From positions 9,421,465 to 9,485,464 of the forward strand of contig CM034607.1 in NCBI GenBank assembly GCA_020091685.1: 64,000 nucleotides of DNA, read 5' to 3'. Below are positions 56,153-64,000 of the stretch, one piece after another. A program made the position numbers and the translations under genes. Numbering within the stretch: position 1 is the stretch's first letter; every line of letters begins with the position of its first letter. This DNA is from Lutjanus erythropterus (lineage: Eukaryota; Chordata; Actinopteri; Lutjaniformes; Lutjanidae). The notes under the pieces were generated by a model. It did not search any database, was not told the DNA's origin, and saw only the letters and a list, made by a program, of their open reading frames with translations.

Positions 56153-57578
56153 AGCAACACTTTATTTGTGGGTGTGCATAAGACTGTCATTACACTGCCA
56201 TAACCATGTCATGATACCTGTCATGAACATGAAGGAGTCTTTATGAATGTTAATTAATGTGTCATTTGGTTGTGTATGACATCAATCAAGCTAATAATGT
56301 CTTTATCATGACTTGACATAAACCAAGAAAATAATGTCTTTGTTATGACAACATGACATTATCAAACATAAAGAAAATGTTAACCTTCATGTTTTAAAAT
56401 GACATTACACTGTTATATGGGGTTGGTTTTAACACTGGCTTTCATGAGACCATTATAAGTGTCTTATAAAATTCATAAAAATCAACATATTTGCATGAGC
56501 AGTAAAAATTTATCATTACACTGTCATAACCATGTCATGACACCTGTCATGAACACGAAGGACTCTTAAGGAGTGTTTATGTGTGTCATTCAATCAGTTA
56601 CATCATTTTTAATGCAAAGTTGACATTGTTTGAGATGTCTTTGTTATGACAGCTTGGCATTAACCAAGGCAACATAATGCGTCAATGTCTTTTTCATGAC
56701 AACTTGATATTATCCAAGAAAAAAATGTCTTTGTTATGTCAACTTGACATTAGTCAAGTTAATAATGTCTTTGTTGTGACTACTTTACATTACATAATTT
56801 GTCAGTGTCTTTTTTATGACAGCATGACAGTGTCAGACTTTAACAAATAGTTTAGCTTTATGTTTTAATATTATATTAAACTGACATATGTGGCTGGGTT
56901 TGACACTAGCCAACAAAAGACAATCATAAGTGTATCCTGAATTTTCCTTCATATCAACTAAAGTGCTATCATTTGAACTGGTCATCAAGTTGTCATTAAA
57001 TGTTATAAGGTAAGTCTGATGACAGAGTACAGTACCAAGGTGCTTGAGCTTACAGAGTTATCTGATGGACAGTAGCAGTTTGCTAGTTTACTTGTTGCTA
57101 AAGTAGGCTAACCACTGTCTGCAGTTAACTGTACCTGGTGTTAGCTGGTTAGCTTGATTAGCTGTGGCTGTGAAGCTAGCCACCTAATTAGCTGACTTAA
57201 CCCTGGGGGTGCCAGGAGTTAAACCCAGCAAGAAAACCACCTTGGTACTGTATTCCCAGTCAAACTGGACACCAGTGGTTGGAGGCTGCATTCAGTCCCA
57301 GTGCAGATCTCCACATCAGCCAGACTCAGGTAGACACTGATGATGCTAGCATGGATGACATTGACTGGTTATGTTTTCTTGGTTAATTATTAGCTTGATT
57401 AATGTCAAGTTGATATAACAAAGACATTTCAAACAATATCAACTTTGCATGAAAAATTACACCATTGACAGAATGACACACATCAATTAACATTCATAAA
57501 GACTCCTTCATGTTCATGACAGGTGTCATGACATGGTAAGGACAGTGTAATAACAATCTTTCAAATAAAGTATTACCT
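56153..57578. mobile_element. Non-autonomous element with inverted repeats of about 110 bp and TCATGACA-type subrepeats
   Basis: Left and inverted right ends share ACTTTATTTG, CATGTCATGA and CCTGTCATGAACATGAAG plus AGTCTTTATGAATGTTAATT, for about 110 bp. A third copy of the inner part (GTCATGACACCTGTCATGAA) lies at 56535-56560. The interior is filled with imperfect repeats of AATAATGTCTTTGTTATGAC and ACTTGACATTA. A block at about 57050-57360 appears to be an unrelated insertion. No transposase. Confidence 0.7.
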
Positions 57579-57940
57579 CGTGAGCTTAAAAAATGTGTGC
57601 ATATGTATTTTCTTTGCAGTAACATACTAGCACACACACACACACACTCCACACACAGTCCTTCCCGTCACAGTGACAGGAGTATGTGATCACATCTTCA
57701 AACTTCAAACAAGTCTATGAGCTCACAAGGACACCGCCACCACTCTCACCTCACAGACTTCCTTCACGCACATGCACACTCCTGACAGTGAAATGCCTTT
57801 GGGTTTGCTTTGTCATTATCAAGTGACAAATGACCTTGTGAGCGGCTGCTACATTAAAATGGAATGTGTTTTTCAAAGCTGGAGGGAATAGAGCCTGCGA
57901 GCGTCAGTCAAGGCTGAGGAAGTTTAGACAAAGTAGAGAA

Positions 57941-57942
<2 letters not shown>

Positions 57943-57996
<54 letters not shown>
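57943..57996. repeat. (AC)27 microsatellite
   Basis: Twenty-seven uninterrupted AC units, the longest perfect dinucleotide run in the window. Confidence 0.97.
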
Positions 57997-57998
<2 letters not shown>

Positions 57999-58264
57999 AG
58001 CACCCTTATACTTGGAGTTTCAGTTCATATTTTTGCAGTGCAGTAGGTCAGTGTAAATGTTTTTTCCTTCCTGTCTTGTCTTTGAAGTCATGCTTAGTTT
58101 TTTCTTGTTGAATTTGTCAGTGAGTTTTCATTTGAATTTTTGCTTGTCAGCTTGAAGCTAGTCATATTTTTTGTAACCCACCTGTGCATCTGTTGTTTTT
58201 CAGCCCGTCTCTTCTACATTTTGACACTTTTCAACAGGAACATCACTTCGCCAGACACTAAACT

Positions 58265-58306
58265 GAAGCACAGTCTCTTTATTATTGTATAAAGAGACTG
58301 CGCTTC
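58265..58306. repeat. Inverted repeat forming an 18-bp stem with 6-nt loop
   Basis: CAGTCTCTTTAT (58271-58282), loop TATTGT, then ATAAAGAGACTG (58289-58300) is a perfect 12-bp stem. It extends outward by five more pairs (GAAGC/GCTTC) after a single A-C mismatch. Confidence 0.85.
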
Positions 58307-58533
58307 ATACAATAATATTTACCAACAAAGCTCCAAAAACCTTCAGCACACAATTTGTGGAACGGTGGCTGATGACTTACAGCATCTATCACATGGGCAA
58401 AAGTCGCCTGAACTTTACACCCGTCATCCCAAAACTATGGGAAACATTCTGGTTTGGGGCATTCCACATGATTGTGGCGCCTTGTCTGCAGAGATTTACT
58501 TCCATTCATCTACACGTTATCATTAGTGAGATC

Positions 58534-59035
58534 CAGAGGTGTGGACTTGGGTGACATGACTTGGACATGAGTCAGACTCAAGTCACATATATGATGATTT
58601 TAACCCCAACTAGAGAAAATACATGATCCCATCCCTAAAGCCTTAAGATTAAAGTTAAGTCTGTTATTTAAAAAGTGCCAGAAATTAGTTAATTTCCCTT
58701 CATTTTCTGGAACAAACAACTTTAACGCTATTCATTCTCATACAAAAACTACAAAACAAAAGTCTAAAAACAATATGCATAATGTGTGGGTTGAAAATTA
58801 CAGAGCAAGAAGCAGCAGCTTTTAATGTTGTTCGATATTTGAATTTATACAAAGAAGAACAAGTTTAGGCTTTACTAAAATGTCATCACATTTGGTGAAG
58901 AGTGCATTATGACATGTTTAGAACTCTAAACCCAAAGTGTAGGACTTGGGACCTGTCAGTCTTCACTTGAGACTTGAGTCCAATGATGTGAGATTTAATT
59001 GTGATTAGCAAAACAATGACTTGGTCTCACCTCTG
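58534..59035. mobile_element. hAT-like element (CAGAGGTG...CACCTCTG)
   Basis: Terminal inverted repeats CAGAGGTG (58534-58541) and CACCTCTG (59028-59035), with GGACTTGGG / GACTTGAGTCC text inside, place this in the same family as 43815-44636. The flanking octamers GTGAGATC and GTGAACTG agree at only five of eight positions, consistent with an eroded 8-bp duplication. 502 bp, no transposase. Confidence 0.65.
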
Positions 59036-60539
59036 GTGAACTGCAGTACTGAAGTTGGATAGTAAGGCCTGGTTTCCTGTTCATCCTAGACGTGTTGGTT
59101 GGGGTTGAGGCCAGAGCTCAGTGGAGGTCAGTCAAGTTCTTCCACACCAAACTCACATATAACAGTGTTGCTGTCCAACCAACTGGGCTGTTTTGGGCCA
59201 CACTGAGCAGGTTAAAATGAACTTGGGCGAATTACAGTGCATTAAAATAGATTCCTAAATTGTTGTCAGTACAATATTGATATTACATAAATCTTATTTA
59301 TTCTGCTGACAGTAGATCTGAGGCTAACAAATCTATATATTCATTATAACAGAAACCTGCTGCAACACTATACAGTATCTTTATTTGTATGGCTTTTTAA
59401 TAGCATTGAATTGTGTCCACTTCTCTCTGTCCCTTTTCATGCCTGTGTGTGAGGGCTCGTTGAAGTTGACAAAGTTAGATAAAACATATCATTTTATGTT
59501 AAGCCCCTCTATTTTTTTCTTCATTTTTCAGGCAGAAGGCAGAAATTGAAAAAGGTTTTACAGTTGAAGCGGCCTATTTGCATTCTAGACCACTAAATAC
59601 TTAAATTGTTGTTATATATGTATGTCATACTGAAAAAATGTTATGAACCACTATAATATGGCAATTGTTCATGAATTGATTTGTGTGGATTTGAGCATTT
59701 CTTGGGCTGAAAAATAAAGCAGTCTGGCAACACTGCATGCATGGATCTGCACTGGGGTGGTCCAACCACACTGGTTTTCTAAAATATCATGTTTGTAGCA
59801 TTAAAATGTTCCTTCATGACAAGCTCTAACCCAAATCAACTACATGGATTTGTGACTGGATTTTGGGGTATCATTATATCAGAGCAGAGGGGCAAATGAC
59901 CTAGAATATTCCTGGTGCACATTTTCCCTTAAAATTTCTTTATTTTTGACAATTTTGTCATGATCGTCACAGTATGTCACTCTCAGCTGACAGTTGTATT
60001 TATGTAAAGCTGAATGAAAGATGTGGTGCAAAGGTGACAATTAGAAGACTGACAAAATAACCTGAGCTCAAGGTCCACTTACCTGCTTGTTTGGAGCTTT
60101 CAACCATGTCACATGGTCTTCAGCGACACTTTTATACACAAGTTCTCCACAAAGTTATAAAAGTGCTGTTAAAAAGCAAAGGTGCATTTGTTTATTTATT
60201 TATTTATCTTAAATGTAAGTTAAAAAGAAATAAAGAAAGGTGATCAAGTTTTGGGATTCTCATTTTATGTCCTATGTCCAATCTTTCCCTCCTCCCCCTC
60301 CTGTAGAATGTGTTCTGAGTCGATGGCCTGTACGTGTCCGCTGGCAGAGGTCAAAAAACCTCACTGGGAAACATAATTTCATTTTCTTTTCAATGGCTTG
60401 TGAGGATGGAATTCATGGAATTTTGTCAAAAAAGGCCACACATGTGAGAAACAGCTGGAAAAACACAGAAACAGAGTTATTTCATGAATGGAATAAAGTG
60501 AAAACTAATTATAGAGCTGATTGAGTTACTTTAAGACAT
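59036..60539. other. Intergenic stretch, nothing recognised
   Basis: Unique AT-rich sequence with a short (TTTA)n run near 60190-60207. A pyrimidine tract plus AG at about 60281-60306 resembles a splice acceptor, but the following frame has no recognisable protein and no good donor. Confidence 0.5.
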
Positions 60540-60734
60540 GGTACACAAAAATTTGAGTAGTTACTAAGGAATGAGTGGGGAATGGCCTGATAATTAATTG
60601 TTAATGAGTAGTTCCTGGTTTCTTATTAAGGAGCTAATTGTGAATTCCCCAGTAAAAACTCATGATTTACTGTCACAATCATGAAGTACTGAGGGACTAC
60701 TTTGTAACTGTAGCCCTGTCTGCTTTCTAGTAAC

Positions 60735-60772
<38 letters not shown>

Positions 60773-61269
60773 TACTTTGTAGTCTTCAGATTTGAGGAGC
60801 CTTAACCAGGGTGCATGTTATCAACAACTGCTATGGTAAAAACAAGGCTCAACCAGTCTGTTGCAGGCCACATTTGTCATGGTTCAAAAACTTGAAAATT
60901 TATTTCCTCCTAAACTGGAGCATCTAACTTGCTTAACTACTTATCTGTAACAATCTAGCTGGCTCCAACCTATGAAAAAGAAACATACCACAACTATACA
61001 GTTAGTTGAATCCAGGATGCTCAGTTATAATACCATTACATTATTCTATGCGTCTGCACTCATGTAGAAAATTGAGACTATGCAATACAAAAACACTTTA
61101 TTAAAAATGTGGCATACATATAAATAAGAAAACTATAGAAAAAAATCTCAGCTGGTTTCATTGGCATTGCAGTAGGTGCTTCACCATCTGTTGCCTGATG
61201 GAGATCTGCACTTTATTATCAGGTGGCTCTTTACTCATTCCTTAGTAACTACCCACATTTGTGTGCACC
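60540..61269. mobile_element. Inverted-repeat element with AT flanks, carrying (CAT)12
   Basis: The left end GGTACACAAAAATTTGAGTA and inverted right end GGTGCACACAAATGTGGGTA continue together through GTTACTAAGGAATGAGT and CCTGATAAT, an inverted repeat of about 57 bp. Both ends are flanked by AT, compatible with a 2-bp target duplication. A (CAT)12 run lies inside. No transposase. Confidence 0.7.
60736..60771. repeat. (CAT)12 microsatellite
   Basis: Twelve perfect CAT units inside the inverted-repeat element. Confidence 0.95.
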
Positions 61270-64000
61270 ATATTGCAGAGTGTTCCAGATTAAATTACCT
61301 TAAAGAAAGGCACATGGGTCACATTTAGGAATGTGGTTAATCAGATTTAGGAATCTGAACATAATTTGTATGACGCGGACCTGCACATATGCACTCACAC
61401 GCATGTATGTGCAAACACATACATGCACGCACAGTTGTAAGGAATAGTTGTGTCATGGTCATTGGCATATCTTACCGATCATGATCCTCTTTACTTGTTT
61501 GTGTCCTGTTGCTTTTTCTGATAAGCTAGTGCTACTGTGCACAAAAAGCTTCTATTGTTTTTTCATTTTCCATTCAGAGAGCCTGGTGAGTGTCAGAACG
61601 GGGAGCGGGGATCAGCACACAGGAGGATTGGCACCTCTAATGGTGCCAAAGGCTGGATAAACACTCAGATTTCTAGGAGATTTCTTGAAAGTTGCCATCC
61701 CAGCTAAATTTCCTGGGTCGTGTGCTGCTAGAAAAGAACAGCCCTCTGAGCGAAAGCTAGGAGACAGGACTTGCCAACTGATCATCTGATTAGTTTGGAC
61801 TGAATCTGAACAAACTCTTTTCCACAGTGTGTCTTTTGTATGAATGTGTGTGTGTTTGTGGTGTGTAGTTTGGATTATTCTTATTCTTAATCTCTGCCCT
61901 TTATCCCCCACTTGATCTGTAGTCCTCTTCCCACCTGTTTCCTCGGCTTCCATTGTTCACTCTGCTGTGCTCTTAATTTCTTTCCAGATGCCGTTCTCTG
62001 GGTCAGTGGTTCCAACCTGCGGCTGGGGATCTCTTCAGTGGATCACAAGGTAGATCTACGGGGTCACTAAATGATTAATGGATAAAGCCCTGCTTTTTAA
62101 GTTAAAAATGTTAGTAAAAAATATTTTACAGAGCTTGCTTGAAAGAATACAAATGCAGATGAGACTAACAAAGCTGTTGACCTTCAGACACGCATAGCAG
62201 GATGATGCCACTTAATACTGATTTGTTAGTGCAAAACAAAAAAAGACAATTTTAGGAGTTAGACAAAAGCAACCTTCTAATTTCTAGCCAATTTCTCTCA
62301 CCTTTGTTGTCTAAAAAGACAGATTCTGGTTCTGATTTTATAACCTACAGCTAGCTAATTTAGCTAACATTTTTGAATGTTTCTAGCTGACTCAGTTTAA
62401 AGATACAGTCTTGTAAAAGGGGTCTTAAACATGCACTTGATGGCTACATAGATGACATTGTGCAAAGAGTCCAAATGCACTCATTTAAACGTAACATCTA
62501 ATCTCGAAAATTAATGTTACCTAGTTAGTTAATGACCTGACCATGGCCTTGGAAGTAATGCTTAAAAAACAGAGTTAATGTGCTTAATAGAAGATGGAAA
62601 CACTGGAGGAATTGATAATACTAATGCTTACTTTGAAGGCCTGTTGGGGCTACAGTAAATGTGCCAAAAATATAAAGTTACTTTTCATAATAACTACTTA
62701 CTTTTGTAAGGCAGTAACTCAGTTAGTAATACAGTTACTTTCTGAGAGCAGTAACTAGTAACAGTAACTAGTTACCAGTTTTAATTAACTTGCCCAACAC
62801 TGCTCATACTTTCATAACAGAATGGGTCAGTTGCCAGTGAACAACATATATGACCATTATATGGCCAGCAACAGGCTCACCAAACCTTATCCATGTTGCT
62901 TACGTCACATGACTTTACCCATATGATATTAAATGTAGAATCAATAGGATTTGTCCAAGCTGTTCGTAAATGCATCGGATAAAGACTTTTTTTTTATACC
63001 AATGTTTTCAGTTGGTAAAGCATTGTGAGCGTGGCAAAATAATGAAAAAAATAAGGAAATACAGAAGGCAGGATCTCTGCAGATATCGCCACCATCACAC
63101 ACTTGTAGTTGGTCATAAGTGTTGATTAGAAGGGATGTGTTTATATGAGCTTATACATTGTTTTTAAAAAGAAAATGTTACATATTATAGCTGTAAACAC
63201 ATATTCACAGATAACCTTGTGTAACTATTATCACTAATATTATGTGACTCACTAAAAACCATGCACAAAAAATATATGTACAGCAAGTGGGTGATGAAAA
63301 AAAATCATAAAAATAAAAAATATATTTTTCGGAATGCAAGGAACTGTAAGACACTGTAATGTTAATAATTAAAGTAGATATGAGAACTGGTAAATTAATG
63401 CTAGTCCAACACGTATGTGATACTACCCATAAGTCAGTGCCCCACTTTGGGCACCACAGCCACTAAAAGTCTGGATACGCCACTGTCATCCATTAACAGG
63501 GTTTGCCGGGTCACACGGCAATTTAGATTTACAGACACTTTCATTTTAAAGGGTGAACAAGTGCTATGCAACAGACTGAGAGTGTGCGCATTTCATATCT
63601 GGATCATACGCTGCCATTGATTGACTAATTTTGGTGTTATTCTGAGAAAGTATGTGGAGAAAAGGCAGAAGAACAATGGAAGACCCCTCTGGCAAAAGAT
63701 AGCCAGAGGTCCTATCTACCATCTGTGAGAGGAAAGATGCCTGAGGAGTGTGTGTCTTTTTGTGTTTCTGTGTATTTTTGGACTTTTGTCTTTATAAGAA
63801 CCCATCTGAGTGAACCTTCGACGTGAAGACAGGCTGGTTTAGCACCGTTGAGACAGACTACAAGTTAACTATTTGCATGATCACAGGATAGAAGAGAGAA
63901 TATCTTATGTTGCCGTGCTAAAAGAGTCATGTTACCACACACAGAGTGAAACGGATAGCATTAAAGGACAGTGGTGAGTATGTGTAAATGTCACCGCTAT
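61270..64000. other. Intergenic stretch with hAT-like and other repeat ends
   Basis: CAGTGGTTCCAACCTGCGGC at 62004 is a hAT-type terminus. The segment ending 62802 (listed) is a common fish repeat. CTGGATACGCCACTG at 63471-63485 looks like another inverted-repeat terminus. A T-rich acceptor and donor pair encloses 8 nt at 61578-61585 (see findings). No exon is otherwise supported. Confidence 0.45.
62640..62802 (-). mobile_element. Fragment of the CAGTGTTGGGCAAGTTA repeat family
   Basis: Read on the minus strand it starts CAGTGTTGGGCAAGTTAATT and continues with repeated AGTAACTAGTTAC-type text, a very common teleost DNA-element terminus. Only one end is seen. Confidence 0.5.

Larger units (their letters stand above)
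57579..58533. other. Intergenic stretch with a long (AC)n run and a hairpin
   Basis: It includes short CA runs near 57631, the (AC)27 run at 57943-57996, and a strong stem-loop at 58265-58306 (listed). No exon is recognised. Confidence 0.5.

Noticed and set aside
1..64000. CRISPR arrays, bacterial operons, prophage or plasmid features
   Set aside because: Nothing of the kind is present; the window is vertebrate nuclear DNA with spliced genes and eukaryotic repeats.

Overview
This window reads as nuclear DNA of a ray-finned fish, probably a percomorph-like teleost. The evidence is two spliced vertebrate genes with GT-AG introns, many long (CA)n and (TG)n microsatellites, and families of short inverted-repeat DNA elements with TTAA, TA or 8-bp target duplications that are typical of teleost genomes. 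Nothing looks bacterial, organellar or viral-replicative. No species can be named from the sequence alone.

Two genes lie in the first 11 kb, both on the minus strand. The left edge holds the 5' end of hdac1, a class I histone deacetylase: coding exon 1 at 2046-1998 and exon 2 at 1043-931, with the rest of the gene beyond base 1. About 6 kb away is a complete two-exon marcksl1 (MARCKS-like 1): exon 1 at 10560-10474, exon 2 at 9439-8885, 213 residues. It has a GC-rich CCAAT/GC-box promoter to its right and a 3' UTR ending near 8010. The HDAC/MARCKS linkage is ancient, since the paralogous HDAC2/MARCKS pair is also linked in mammals. Here the two genes are head-to-tail, whereas I recall the human pair as convergent. 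Between them sits a degenerate tandem array of roughly 0.5-kb units (4.8-7.4 kb), interrupted by an inverted-repeat element.

From about 11 kb to the right end (about 53 kb) I find no convincing protein-coding exon. Every longer open frame is short and overlaps a microsatellite, a repeat or unrecognised sequence. The stretch is either an intergenic desert or a large intron of a gene whose exons lie outside. It holds a second tandem array next to the marcksl1 promoter (11.1-12.6 kb); miniature inverted-repeat elements (18.4-19.1, 30.3-30.6, 36.1-36.3, 56.2-57.6, 60.5-61.3 kb and others); two fold-back elements (21.0-21.9 and 26.2-26.7 kb); a decayed DNA transposon (41.9-43.2 kb); two hAT-like elements (43.8-44.6 and 58.5-59.0 kb); and several repeat-poor blocks that could be conserved regulatory sequence (about 15.1, 17.6, 29.3 and 34.9 kb).

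The most unusual structure is at 48.7-49.4 kb. A possible LTR is followed by a tRNA-Pro primer-binding site that does not stop after about 18 nt. It continues through the whole tRNA-Pro body, including the templated CCA, and the unit of LTR end plus whole tRNA recurs three times at exactly 121-bp spacing. The second point worth following is the marcksl1 effector domain, whose serine layout differs from the canonical MARCKS/MARCKSL1 one.
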